A stretch of DNA of 64,000 bases from Gaoshiqia hydrogeniformans. GTDB taxonomy: Bacteria > Bacteroidota > Bacteroidia > Bacteroidales > Prolixibacteraceae. Below the pieces are notes generated by a model. That model did not search any database. It was not told the DNA's origin and was given only the letters and a program-made list of their open reading frames with translations. Made by a program: the position numbers and the translations under genes. Positions 1 to 8,736 of this stretch are shown piece by piece; positions within the stretch are counted from its first letter, which is position 1; each line of letters opens with the position of its first letter. The DNA lies in assembly GCF_049347105.1 (NCBI RefSeq), contig NZ_CP186334.1, positions 2,232,001-2,296,000 of the forward strand, given 5' to 3'.

Positions 1-201
1 ACCCTGCTCGAGTTTGACCAACTGCTGGTTCCACACGGGTTTTGCCGGATCCACCGTTCCCATTTGGTCAACATGTCGTGCATCAGCCGTTATCTAAAAA
101 CCGACGGCGGAGTGGTTGAAACCATTGATAAGTGCATCCTGAAGGTTTCGCCCAAATACAAAGATGAATTATTGGATAAATTACTGTATAACAGACTGTA
201 A
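1..201 (+). CDS. LytTR-family response regulator, C-terminal part
   Basis: The window opens inside a reading frame that gives 66 residues and ends with TAA at 199-201. The residues (GFCRIHRSHLVNMSCI near the start, then a KTDGGVV turn) match the C-terminal half of the LytTR DNA-binding domain, found at the end of LytR/AlgR-type response regulators. The start and any receiver domain lie upstream. It converges on acr3, which ends 8 bp away on the other strand. Seen: the LytTR motif. Inferred: a two-component transcription regulator of unknown target. Confidence 0.75.
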   Translation, partial: TLLEFDQLLVPHGFCRIHRSHLVNMSCISRYLKTDGGVVETIDKCILKVSPKYKDELLDKLLYNRL

Positions 202-209
202 TACATTAT

Positions 210-1241
210 CTAATACCGCCACCTGTTGGACAGGGCAACCAGCGACAACATCACGGGCACTTCAACCAAAACGCCAACGACGGTCACCAAAGCGGCAGGC
301 GATTGCAGTCCGAACAAGGCGATGGCCACCGCAACAGCCAGTTCGAAGAAATTACTGGCGCCAATCATAGCCGCCGGCGAACAAATGGCGTGGGGCAACT
401 TCAGCCAGCGTCCGCCAAACCAGGCCATAAAAAAGATAAAGTAGGTTTGGATCACCAGGGGGACAGCGACCAAAACAATGATCAGCGGCCGTTCCGTGAT
501 TGTTGTTCCCTGAAAGGCAAATAACAACACCAGCGTGGTCAGTAAGGCCATAATGGAAACCGGCTTGAACCGGGGCAAAAATTGTTGTTTAAACCAGGTT
601 TCTCCTTTTGCGCGGATCAAAATTTTGTGCGTCAGATAACCGGCCACCAGGGGAACAACCACAAAAATCAGGACACTGGCGACCAGGGTGCTGTAAGGAA
701 TCTGAATATTTGTAATTCCGAGCAAAAAACCAACAATCGGCACAAAGGCAACCAAAATAATCAGGTCGTTCACCGAAACCTGGACCAGGGTATAATTTGG
801 GTCACCATCGGTGAGGTAACTCCAAACAAAAACCATGGCGGTACAGGGGGCTGCTCCCAGTAAAATGGCCCCGGCAATGTACTCGCCGGCCTGATCGGGT
901 GAAATAAATGCCGCGTATAGCTTCGAAAAGAAAATCCAGGCAAAAAAGGCCATGGTAAACGGTTTGATTAACCAGTTGATCACCACCGTAAGGATCAGGC
1001 CTTTCGGTCGTTTGTTCACCTGTTTAATGCTGGAAAAATCAACTTGAAGCATCATCGGGTAAATCATCAGCCAAACAAGGATGGCGACAGGGATATTCAC
1101 CCGAAAAACTTCCATATGACTCAGTACCTGAATGTGATCGTCTGAAAAATGGCCGATGGTAATCCCGGCGGCAATGCACAGGGCAACCCACAGGCTGAGG
1201 TACTTCTCGAAAAATCCGATTTGGCGTTTTTGATTTTTCAT
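210..1241 (-). CDS. acr3: Arsenite efflux transporter, Acr3 family
   Basis: A 343-residue inner-membrane protein with about ten hydrophobic segments. It has the ACR3 signature around residues 125-165 (GAAPCTAMVFVWSYLTDGD, then VNDLIIL), including the conserved membrane cysteine of the family. Acr3 proteins export arsenite using the proton motive force. It is the last gene of arsR-arsC-acr3; ArsC ends 3 bp upstream. Length is normal for the family. The order implies arsenate reduction followed by arsenite extrusion, controlled by the ArsR at 1673-2056. Confidence 0.93.
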   Translation of the reverse strand: MKNQKRQIGFFEKYLSLWVALCIAAGITIGHFSDDHIQVLSHMEVFRVNIPVAILVWLMIYPMMLQVDFSSIKQVNKRPKGLILTVVINWLIKPFTMAFFAWIFFSKLYAAFISPDQAGEYIAGAILLGAAPCTAMVFVWSYLTDGDPNYTLVQVSVNDLIILVAFVPIVGFLLGITNIQIPYSTLVASVLIFVVVPLVAGYLTHKILIRAKGETWFKQQFLPRFKPVSIMALLTTLVLLFAFQGTTITERPLIIVLVAVPLVIQTYFIFFMAWFGGRWLKLPHAICSPAAMIGASNFFELAVAVAIALFGLQSPAALVTVVGVLVEVPVMLSLVALSNRWRY

Positions 1242-1244
1242 GGG

Positions 1245-1670
1245 TTACAACTGAGGTTTCATTTGTTCGGTATAGAGTTTCCAAAAACCTTCCCTGATTT
1301 CGTCCCTGACGCGGATAAATTCGCTCCGGATAAATTCGTCGGTGCCGGTTACATGCGACGGATCGTCGAAACCCATATGCAGCCGGTTTTTTACCTTGCC
1401 CAGAAATGCCGGGCAGTTTTCATTGGCGCCGCCACAAACGGTAATCACGTAATCCCATTCCCGGTCGAGGTAGAGATCAACCGGGTCGGACGTGTGATGA
1501 CTGATATCGATGCCGATCTCTTTCATCACGGCAACCGCTTTCTGGTTCAGTTTTCCTGAAGCTTCGGTTCCGGCCGAGCAGACCGTGATATTCGGGTCAA
1601 ACGACTGCAAAAAACCATGCGCCATTTGGCTTCGGCAACTATTGCCTGTACAAAGAATTAATACGTTCAT
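1245..1670 (-). CDS. arsC: Arsenate reductase, low-molecular-weight phosphatase type
   Basis: A 141-residue cytoplasmic enzyme starting MNVLILCTGNSCRSQMAHG. CTGNSCRS is the P-loop (CX5R-S) of the low-molecular-weight tyrosine phosphatase fold used by thioredoxin-coupled arsenate reductases. A later DDPSHVTGTDEF segment supplies the conserved DP region. It reduces arsenate to arsenite, the substrate of Acr3 directly downstream (3-bp gap). ArsR lies 2 bp upstream, so the three genes must be one transcript. A plain protein phosphatase is the alternative, but the operon makes arsenate reductase far more likely. Confidence 0.93.
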   Translation of the reverse strand: MNVLILCTGNSCRSQMAHGFLQSFDPNITVCSAGTEASGKLNQKAVAVMKEIGIDISHHTSDPVDLYLDREWDYVITVCGGANENCPAFLGKVKNRLHMGFDDPSHVTGTDEFIRSEFIRVRDEIREGFWKLYTEQMKPQL

Positions 1671-1672
1671 TT

Positions 1673-2056
1673 TTATAGAATTGGATTTTTAATCGTTGAT
1701 GCTTCATTTGAATGACTTCCATGATTACACGAAAAGTTATCCGGCAACTCAACCGCTTTCAGAAAATGATCGAGTACCGCTTTCATTTCTTTTAATTTGG
1801 AAGGATCGAGGCAATAATTCACTTTCACCCCCTCGGTGGTTCCTTTGATCAGCCCCAGGTTTTTCAGCTCTTTTAAATGCTGGTTCACCGTAGTCCTACC
1901 CAAGGGCAATTCATTCGAAAGGTCGCCGGAAATGCACCCCCGCGTTTCGGCCAGGTATTTTAAAATGGCCAGCCTTGCCGGATGAGACAAAGCCTTAAAA
2001 AAGCCTGCTGCAAGCTGAAGTTCATGGTCAAATAATTCAATTTTTGCCTGTGTCAT
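1673..2056 (-). CDS. arsR: ArsR-family metalloregulator of the acr3 operon
   Basis: A winged-helix repressor of the ArsR/SmtB family, about 127 residues from the ATG at 2056. The helix-turn-helix lies in SGDLSNELPLGRTTVNQHLKEL. There is a single cysteine beside it (RGCISGDL) and another in a basic region (NYCLDPSK). An in-frame start at 2092 would add 12 residues, but that codon lies inside a direct repeat that looks like its operator, so 2056 is preferred. It should release the arsR-arsC-acr3 promoter when As(III) binds. Confidence 0.88.
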   Translation of the reverse strand: MTQAKIELFDHELQLAAGFFKALSHPARLAILKYLAETRGCISGDLSNELPLGRTTVNQHLKELKNLGLIKGTTEGVKVNYCLDPSKLKEMKAVLDHFLKAVELPDNFSCNHGSHSNEASTIKNPIL

Positions 2057-2081
2057 GACAGAATCTGTTTTAATGGCGTAA

Positions 2082-2120
2082 AAATACGTCATAATTCATT
2101 GCAACGTGTAAATACGTCAT
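2082..2120. promoter_or_regulatory. Direct repeat, candidate ArsR operator
   Basis: AAATACGTCAT occurs twice, at 2082-2092 and 2110-2120, 28 bp apart (start to start, close to three helical turns). It lies just upstream of the preferred arsR start at 2056. The site differs completely from the GTTCG-N8-CGAAC palindromes of the second ars operon, so the two ArsR proteins probably do not cross-regulate. Function is inferred from position only. Confidence 0.5.
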
Positions 2121-2167
2121 TAAATTTTGATTAATCATTTCTGCTATGAAAACGGCAGGGAGTAAAG

Positions 2168-2524
2168 TTATTTTCGCAGGCAGTTGGCACACAACCTGAT
2201 TTCGGGGCGCAACGTTAACCGCCCGAAAGGAATGGACTGGCGGCAACGGGTGCAAATACCATAGTCGGCATCGTTCACCACCGTTAAGATTTGGCTGAGT
2301 TGGTCAATCCGGTTTTGCAGGTTACGCATGCTGGCATCAAAAACACTCTTGTTGTTAATGGCGTCCATCCGCGAAATACGGCCAATGGCATCGTCGGGCG
2401 AAATGGGACCGGTAAAATCCTTCAGCGTATTCGTTTTCTTTTTTAGTTTGTTGATTTCTGAATGGATGATCTCAACGAGTTGTAACCGTTCTTCTTGTGT
2501 CATCTTTATCTGGCTATTGTTCAA
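2168..2524 (-). CDS. DksA/TraR-type zinc-finger protein
   Basis: A 118-residue protein. It has a helical, charged N-terminal half (likely coiled coil, about residues 8-80) and a C-terminal C4 zinc finger: CTRC at about residues 93-96 and CANC near the end, 20 residues apart. This is the DksA/TraR layout. Such proteins bind the RNA polymerase secondary channel or act as general regulators. It stands alone between arsR and the divergent sulP gene. The exact role is not known from sequence. Confidence 0.8.
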   Translation of the reverse strand: MNNSQIKMTQEERLQLVEIIHSEINKLKKKTNTLKDFTGPISPDDAIGRISRMDAINNKSVFDASMRNLQNRIDQLSQILTVVNDADYGICTRCRQSIPFGRLTLRPEIRLCANCLRK

Positions 2525-2779
2525 AAATAGGCAATAAAATCGGCTTTAGCCAATATCAACTGAATGTCAAGTTTTATAAAATTTTATTCGGGATATTGTG
2601 AAAAGGCTGAATTTATCAGCTAAACTTCTACTTTTGCCGCCCCTAATCCGAGAAATTAATCACCATCCTTTCCTTGCCGACGAAGGTCGCCGGAAGGTTT
2701 AGCCAAAATCAATTGTGACAAAAATACCTGGTCGAACACCCGTTTGGTCAGGAAGCAGATAACTTTTTAAACTTGTTTA

Positions 2780-4312
2780 ATGAAGAAGATTTTTAATTTA
2801 TTCGACCTGAGACAGAAAGTGGATTATAAAACCGAAGTCCTGTCCGGTTTAACAGTGGCCCTGGCCTTAATCCCCGAAGCGATAGCCTTTGCGTTCATTG
2901 CCGGATTGTCGCCGTTAACCGGTTTATATGCCGCGTTCACCATGGGTTTGGTTACTTCCATTTTAGGGGGACGCCCCGGAATGATTTCAGGAGCAACCGG
3001 AGCTGTTGCTGTAGTTATTGTGTCGTTATCATTATCACATGGTCCGGAATATATATTTGCCACGGTTATTTTAGCCGGGGTCATGCAGGTTTTAGCCGGG
3101 GTATTCCGGCTGGGGAAACTGATGCGCTTAGTCCCTCATCCGGTGATCTTTGGTTTCGTGAACGGTTTGGCCATTATCATCTTTATGTCGCAACTAAACC
3201 AGTTTAAAGATGCGGGAGGTCATTGGTTGACTGGCCAGCCGCTCTATATATTACTTGGATTGGTTCTGATTACCATGCTTGTTATCTGGGGATTACCACG
3301 AATGACCAAAGCAATCCCTGCTTCGCTCACCGCCATTTTGGTGGTATTTGGAATAGTCGCTTATTGGGGAATCGATACCAAAACGGTAGGTGATATTGCA
3401 TCCATCCAGGGGGGCTTTCCTCCATTTCATTTTCCAACAGTTCCTTTTAACCTCGAGTCAGTGATTCTTATTTTTCCTTACGCCGCAATTATGGCCGGCG
3501 TTGGCCTGATTGAAAGTCTGTTAACCCTCAATATCATTGATGAAATCACTGAAACAAGGGGAAGAGGGAATAAAGAAGCTGTTGCCCAGGGAACAGCCAA
3601 TATATTATCCGGCTTGTTCTCCGGCATGGGAGGTTGTGCCATGCTGGGACAAAGTTTGATCAACATTTCGTCGGGAGCGAGAGCCCGCTTATCGGGCATT
3701 GTGGCGGCGGTTATGCTCCTTGTGTTTATCATGTTTGGCTCCGGTTTAATTGAGAGATTGCCTATGGCTGCCTTAACCGGGCTGATGATTATGGTAGCGA
3801 TCGGCACATTCGAATGGGCAAGTTTAAAGACCTTCAACAAAATGCCCAAACAGGATATCTTTCTGATGGTTCTGGTGACATTCGTGACCGTCTGGTTACA
3901 CAATCTGGCCTTGGCGGTAATCATCGGGGTTATTCTCGCTGCCTTGTTTTTTGCGTGGGAAAATGCCAAGCGCATTCGTGCCCGCAAACGTATCGACGAA
4001 AACGGCATCAAACACTACGAAATTTACGGTCCGTTGTTTTTTGGCTCGGTGACTGCATTTAATGAAAAGTTCGACGTGTTGAATGATCCGGATGAGGTGG
4101 TCATTGATTTTGCCGAAAGCCGGGTGATGGACATGTCGGGTATTGAGGCCCTGAACAAGCTGACAGAGCGCTACCTGAAAGTGGGTAAAAAGCTGCACCT
4201 GAAACACCTCAGCGCCGACTGTCGCCAGTTGTTGTACAATGCGGATGCCATCATTGATGTGAATATTATCGAAGATCCGACTTACCGGGTAGCGGTCAAT
4301 CGGTTTAAGTAG
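2780..4312 (+). CDS. SulP-family anion permease with STAS domain
   Basis: A 510-residue membrane transporter. Residues 15-390 form a multi-span SulP core, with the family motif in TVALALIPEAIAFAFIAGLSPLTGLYAAF. Residues about 405-510 form a cytoplasmic STAS domain (FAESRVMDMSGIEALNKL carries the anti-sigma-antagonist-like serine). SulP proteins move sulfate, bicarbonate or other anions; the substrate cannot be told here. It is a single gene that converges on the transglutaminase-like gene at 4344, with a 220-bp non-coding upstream region and no recognisable riboswitch. Sulfate or bicarbonate uptake is the default guess. Confidence 0.9.
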   Translation: MKKIFNLFDLRQKVDYKTEVLSGLTVALALIPEAIAFAFIAGLSPLTGLYAAFTMGLVTSILGGRPGMISGATGAVAVVIVSLSLSHGPEYIFATVILAGVMQVLAGVFRLGKLMRLVPHPVIFGFVNGLAIIIFMSQLNQFKDAGGHWLTGQPLYILLGLVLITMLVIWGLPRMTKAIPASLTAILVVFGIVAYWGIDTKTVGDIASIQGGFPPFHFPTVPFNLESVILIFPYAAIMAGVGLIESLLTLNIIDEITETRGRGNKEAVAQGTANILSGLFSGMGGCAMLGQSLINISSGARARLSGIVAAVMLLVFIMFGSGLIERLPMAALTGLMIMVAIGTFEWASLKTFNKMPKQDIFLMVLVTFVTVWLHNLALAVIIGVILAALFFAWENAKRIRARKRIDENGIKHYEIYGPLFFGSVTAFNEKFDVLNDPDEVVIDFAESRVMDMSGIEALNKLTERYLKVGKKLHLKHLSADCRQLLYNADAIIDVNIIEDPTYRVAVNRFK

Positions 4313-4343
4313 GCCAGACGTAGAACAAGGAGGGTATCCGCTT

Positions 4344-6923
4344 CTACGACATGGCATCCGGGGTAAAGGAAGGGCTTTCTTCTTCGGCGCTGACCAAATC
4401 CGAAGATGTAGCTTGTTTTTCGTTAAACGTACAGGTAAATGTGTCTTTCACCCGTTCAGACAGGTAGAAGTACGGAATCCATATGGCTGCGTAAATAATT
4501 TCCCGGCCCAGGGTTGAATAATCCGGGGAGAGTCCGAATTTTTCAGCAATGACGGTTTCGTCGAGCAGGATCCCGGCGAGGGCAAAAAGGCGGAAGGCGA
4601 TGTACAGCACCGGAAAGCTTGATCGTTTTTGGTTCATCAGGATCAGCAGGAAAACAGCAAAAATAATAAGCGTCAGGTTGAAGAGCAGTTCGAAAAAGTA
4701 GGCGGGCGCTGAAGCCAGCATCGAACCTGATTGCTGAGCCAATGAATTCTCCCAAACCTGGGCGTTGAAAAAATTAATTTGAAAAAGCTGGTAGGTCACA
4801 AGAACCGGCGTCAGGTATAAACCAATTACCGGAATGATCAGCCATCCGGCGAATGGAAGTGGTTTTTGAAGAACCGGCGCTGTTCCAAGGTCAAGCGGGT
4901 ATAACATTTTCAGGCCCATGATGGCGCCCAGCGAGAACAGGATGGCGGTGATAATGGCTGCCCAGAACGGGCGGAAGCGGTCGGCGTCGGTCATTCCCCA
5001 AGAAAGATTGATATCGCATAATCCCGACAAGTCATTATAATCTTCAAAATAACCGGCCAGGTTTTCGATGGGGACATGATCGGTCTTCGTTTCGTACAGA
5101 AAGTGAATCCGGTAAATGTGCGTGTTGTTATCTGTTTCTGTAAGGCGAATAAACCGGAAGGCATCATTGACAATACTGTCCGTTTCGTTTTCGAGGCCGA
5201 TGTTTTTGTGTTTGGGGAGATGCAGCGAGATGGTATGTTCTGCCGAAACCGGGTGAAACAGCGCCAGGGGCATGTTGCGCTCCTGGTCTTTCGAGTAGCT
5301 CAGATATTCGTACAGATTAAACGGTTCAAAAACGGCATATAATTCCGGATTACTTTCTTCCCGTTTTTTCCAGGGAGATGAGATATAAAACTCTTCGGTG
5401 ATTTTGAAGGTATTCACCTCGGGGTAGTCCCGGTAAGTCAGCGCCGAATCGTTGGCCCAGCGAACACTGTTAAAATAAGCGCTGTAAAAATTCAGGTACA
5501 GGTCCCGGATTTCGTAGACCGACTTATTCTGGTGGCTGCTTCGTTTCGTGTTTGCCAGGTTCCCGTAGTAGTTTGTGATTACCTGGTACGAAACATCCGA
5601 CACGCTGTCGGTGAGCCAATAGTGTTCGTTGATAACAATCCGGTCCTGATCCTGTTCGGGTATTTCTTCCGGTCCGGCAGCAGAATCATCCACAACCAGC
5701 GCTTTGGCATACTGTGGAAAACAGAGGTATTCCAGGGCGCCTTTTTGTTGCGACAGGGTCGGATCGACCCAGTAGTCGGTTTCTTTCCAGCGAAACTTCA
5801 CAATCACATGGTTGAAAACGAAGGGTGAAGGGACGTGGTCGTTCAACTGTTTGGCGATGCTTGTATGAACCAATGCCGGCCAGGCGTCGACCCCGATGCG
5901 GCGCAACAAAACAGCCAGCAGGTACGATTTGTCTTTGCAATCGCCAAACCGTTGGTCCAGAATTTCTTCCGGGTGATGCGGCTTGTGCGAGAAAATGCCC
6001 ATTTCCATGCCCAGGTAACGAATATCGTCCTGCACGAAACGGATTAAACGAATCAGGTCGTCATCGCTTGCCTCAAATTTTTCCTTTTTTATGAAGTTGT
6101 CAATCAGCGGTGTTTGAATATCAAAATCGAACAATTGATTCTCCCACTGCTTCACTTCAGCCCAATCTTTGAATGAGCTGATCTCGGCAGCCGGGAAAAC
6201 AGCGTACCAGCCCGGGGTTTTATCATCCGTGAAAATCGGTTTTACTTCTTTCAGGTGCCATTCGTAACGTGTTAAATTGCCTTCGCGACTGACTGACGGC
6301 TCGCTGGCGCCGGCAATCAGTTGGTATTGGATATGCTGATCGGCATGAACCAGGGTACTTTTGTAAAGTTCGAAAACTTCCTGGTTGTAGGCCAGTTGGT
6401 GGTTGCTGTAAACGTGTTTGCCCCAGATCGGGTTTTTGCCTCTCAGCGTGATTTCGTATTCCAGGATATCGCCAACCCGGACATCTTTTAAAATGGCAAG
6501 GGCCGACCAGCTGCCGTCGTAAATCAACCGATCGGCATTTTGCTCGTTGCGCATCAGTTCAATCTGTCCGCGCTTTAGTTGGTCGATTGTTTTGTCGCCC
6601 CGGTGAATGTGTATTTTGTTGATAACCAGTTTCTGATAGGATGGGTCGAAACTAAAGTATAACTGCGAGTTGTTTTGGACACCGTTTTCATTGTTCAGAC
6701 GGATACAGTAGCGATAATTGTATTCTTCGGTCCATTCGTTTTCCTGCCAGTCGATCAACAAATAACTGATTTCGCCATTCCTCGAAAAATCCCGGGAGTT
6801 TAGTTGAAAATCAATGACTTTCTTCCATGCAGGAGATCTCTCTATCGTGTAATCCGGATTAGGTGCCTGGTAGCTCTGAAGCGACAAAACCAACAACAAG
6901 CTTAACAGAAGAAAGGGCTTCAT
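4344..6923 (-). CDS. DUF3857 / transglutaminase-like membrane protein
   Basis: An 859-residue exported protein. An N-terminal signal peptide (residues 1-19) leads into a DUF3857-type beta domain (about 40-270). A transglutaminase-like domain (about 285-400) follows, with Cys in FGDCKDKSYLLAVLLR, His in FNHVIVKF and Asp in WVDPT forming the expected triad. A long beta region then leads to four to six membrane spans at the C terminus that resemble DUF2569. The family is common in Bacteroidota and its substrate is unknown; the intact triad suggests peptide or amide chemistry at the cell envelope. It is monocistronic, with 94 bp separating it from the next gene. Confidence 0.82.
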   Translation of the reverse strand: MKPFLLLSLLLVLSLQSYQAPNPDYTIERSPAWKKVIDFQLNSRDFSRNGEISYLLIDWQENEWTEEYNYRYCIRLNNENGVQNNSQLYFSFDPSYQKLVINKIHIHRGDKTIDQLKRGQIELMRNEQNADRLIYDGSWSALAILKDVRVGDILEYEITLRGKNPIWGKHVYSNHQLAYNQEVFELYKSTLVHADQHIQYQLIAGASEPSVSREGNLTRYEWHLKEVKPIFTDDKTPGWYAVFPAAEISSFKDWAEVKQWENQLFDFDIQTPLIDNFIKKEKFEASDDDLIRLIRFVQDDIRYLGMEMGIFSHKPHHPEEILDQRFGDCKDKSYLLAVLLRRIGVDAWPALVHTSIAKQLNDHVPSPFVFNHVIVKFRWKETDYWVDPTLSQQKGALEYLCFPQYAKALVVDDSAAGPEEIPEQDQDRIVINEHYWLTDSVSDVSYQVITNYYGNLANTKRSSHQNKSVYEIRDLYLNFYSAYFNSVRWANDSALTYRDYPEVNTFKITEEFYISSPWKKREESNPELYAVFEPFNLYEYLSYSKDQERNMPLALFHPVSAEHTISLHLPKHKNIGLENETDSIVNDAFRFIRLTETDNNTHIYRIHFLYETKTDHVPIENLAGYFEDYNDLSGLCDINLSWGMTDADRFRPFWAAIITAILFSLGAIMGLKMLYPLDLGTAPVLQKPLPFAGWLIIPVIGLYLTPVLVTYQLFQINFFNAQVWENSLAQQSGSMLASAPAYFFELLFNLTLIIFAVFLLILMNQKRSSFPVLYIAFRLFALAGILLDETVIAEKFGLSPDYSTLGREIIYAAIWIPYFYLSERVKDTFTCTFNEKQATSSDLVSAEEESPSFTPDAMS

Positions 6924-7017
6924 CAGGTTTTTTTGTTAGAATAAGTTTTTAAAGATATTCATTTTTTAGTATCGTATGAATAATTCTACATTGACAGATT
7001 AAGATTGGCGTTTAATT

Positions 7018-7791
7018 TTATTTATTTTTTATTTTTTCGAACAGCCCCATCAGTTTTGTGTTCAAAATATGGTTGATTTCTGCTTCGTGTTCGCCAATGG
7101 GCTTCACCGGGATGAGGTCCGTTACTTGTTCGGGTAAAAGACCATGATCGAAATAAATATCCAGCGCAGCCTGCAGGCTTTGCCTGACAGCGGCCTTCGT
7201 TTCTTCACTTGTCAGCCCCATCGGTTCGCCCAACTGAGTGAGTTCGTTCCATTGAAACCAAAAATAAGTGGGCAACATGGCCGACAGGATAGCGTAGGCT
7301 TCCAATTTGGCTTCGGCCACTTCGAACGTGGTCCCCAGGAGCCTGAGTAAGTCCAGAAGTTCACTTTTCTCAGCCGGACTAAAACCTGTTGCAAAAGTTA
7401 CCGGGTTGTAACCTTCGTTGATGTACGACGTGGCATTGGGAATCATGCGCAGTATGTTCGGGGTTTTCAGTTTGGAGGCGATTTGCCCGATGGTAATTTT
7501 TGGCGCCAGTGAAATCACCAGGGCGTCAGTTGGAACCGTGTCGGCAATTTTATCAAGTGTTTCCATCATCACGGGCGGGTGCAGGGCAAGGAAAACGCTT
7601 GGCTGACTGCCAGCTTGCTGCAAATCGCCCGTTTGGATAAAGGGGAACTGCTGTTTCAGCGCCTGAAGGACTTCGGCATTGGTATCAAAAACAACTACCG
7701 ATTCAAATTCGTGTTTCTTATTGGTAAAAGCCTGGAGAAAAATCCTGGTGATGCGGCCACCACCAATAAAACCGAGTGATTTTGTTTTCAT
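7018..7791 (-). CDS. Pyrroline-5-carboxylate reductase-like NAD(P) oxidoreductase
   Basis: A 257-residue soluble protein with an N-terminal Rossmann motif, GFIGGGRITRIF, and a helical C-terminal dimerisation half (about 160-257). This is the P5C reductase/ProC layout. True ProC proteins have a conserved C-terminal PGGTT segment, which I cannot find here. It may therefore be a ProC paralogue acting on another imine or keto substrate. It lies 67 bp downstream of the cytochrome gene on the same strand, so it could sit at the tail of the organoarsenical transcript, but no function in arsenic metabolism follows from this. Confidence 0.7.
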   Translation of the reverse strand: MKTKSLGFIGGGRITRIFLQAFTNKKHEFESVVVFDTNAEVLQALKQQFPFIQTGDLQQAGSQPSVFLALHPPVMMETLDKIADTVPTDALVISLAPKITIGQIASKLKTPNILRMIPNATSYINEGYNPVTFATGFSPAEKSELLDLLRLLGTTFEVAEAKLEAYAILSAMLPTYFWFQWNELTQLGEPMGLTSEETKAAVRQSLQAALDIYFDHGLLPEQVTDLIPVKPIGEHEAEINHILNTKLMGLFEKIKNK

Positions 7792-7857
7792 AGTTGGTGT
7801 TTTTATGGTTCTTTAAATTCAGGATGTTGATTCCGGGAAATATCCGGAATACGAATA

Positions 7858-8682
7858 CTATTTCATAAGCCGGTAATGAATATCGGAAAAAACCTGATGT
7901 CCCAATGATTCATCGTGGCAGGAATTACAGGTCATTTTAGTGGCAGTATTGTTCAGTTTGCCCTCGCCTCCATGACATGCCATGCACGTTTGAACGGTTT
8001 CGTCGCTGTGGGTATTGGTCAGATAAGCATTGTTAAAAACAGCATTGAGCGATTTAACTACTTGTGCCGTCACATCTGCCGTAAGGCGACGGCAACGTTC
8101 TTTTCGTTCTTTGCTGTCAATTTTTACCCCCGCTTTTTTACTCCAATTCGTATTTGACACATGGCATAAAACTGAATTGGAGGCATAAGCCGGAATTTCC
8201 AATTCAGCCTGATCCGGGGTGAAAGAGGGATGAGGTTCTTTTTCATACCATTGAAAAAGATCGGTGATCAAACTGTCGCGAACCGTTTTATCGGTGACAA
8301 ACAAGCCAAACAAAGCCGCTGCACCGTTCAGCGCGCCGCATATGGTCCCATAGCCGCCTATGCCGCCATGACCGTATCTGAACATGTGGCAAGGGTACGA
8401 TGCGAAGGGTTCGCCGTGTATTCCGGCTAACTGCGAAATAACACTTTTAAATGTGGCATACATGCAACTACCCTCGGGATATAGTTGATAGGCCAGGTTT
8501 TCGGTAACTTCAGGGTCTAATTGATGATATACCCATTGGTTGTCGGCCGGCTGATAGGTCAATTCACGGGCTTCGTTATCAACCGGATGTTTGTGTTTAA
8601 ATGCATTGGCCAGTGTTAAATAAGCGGTTCCTCCACCTGCCAGAATACCGGCTGTTATTTTCATCGCGTTACGTCTGTTCAT
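7858..8682 (-). CDS. Split-Soret-type cytochrome c, Tat-exported
   Basis: A 274-residue protein. The N terminus, MNRRNAMKITAGILAGGGTA, looks like a Tat or general export signal. The middle has the C-GCAxxG-C-C-like pattern (GSCMYATF, SYPCHMFRYGHGGIGGYGTICGALNGAAALFG). The C terminus has two CXXCH haem-c sites, CMACH and CNSCH, plus a CHV that could ligate metal. This matches split-Soret cytochromes of anaerobes, which are periplasmic electron carriers. It begins 54 bp after the arsP stop on the same strand, so it may be co-transcribed. A redox role in that operon is conceivable but only inferred. Confidence 0.75.
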   Translation of the reverse strand: MNRRNAMKITAGILAGGGTAYLTLANAFKHKHPVDNEARELTYQPADNQWVYHQLDPEVTENLAYQLYPEGSCMYATFKSVISQLAGIHGEPFASYPCHMFRYGHGGIGGYGTICGALNGAAALFGLFVTDKTVRDSLITDLFQWYEKEPHPSFTPDQAELEIPAYASNSVLCHVSNTNWSKKAGVKIDSKERKERCRRLTADVTAQVVKSLNAVFNNAYLTNTHSDETVQTCMACHGGEGKLNNTATKMTCNSCHDESLGHQVFSDIHYRLMK

Positions 8683-8736
8683 GTTCTCTTTTTTAGGAAT
8701 AGTTTTTTTACAACTGAAAATTAAGGATTTTTACTA

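Noticed and set aside
2057..2092. Longer ArsR start
   Set aside because: It would put the start codon inside the direct repeat that is the likely operator; the extra residues have no family support.
2525..2779. Riboswitch or leader before sulP
   Set aside because: I see no conserved aptamer or terminator/antiterminator pair.
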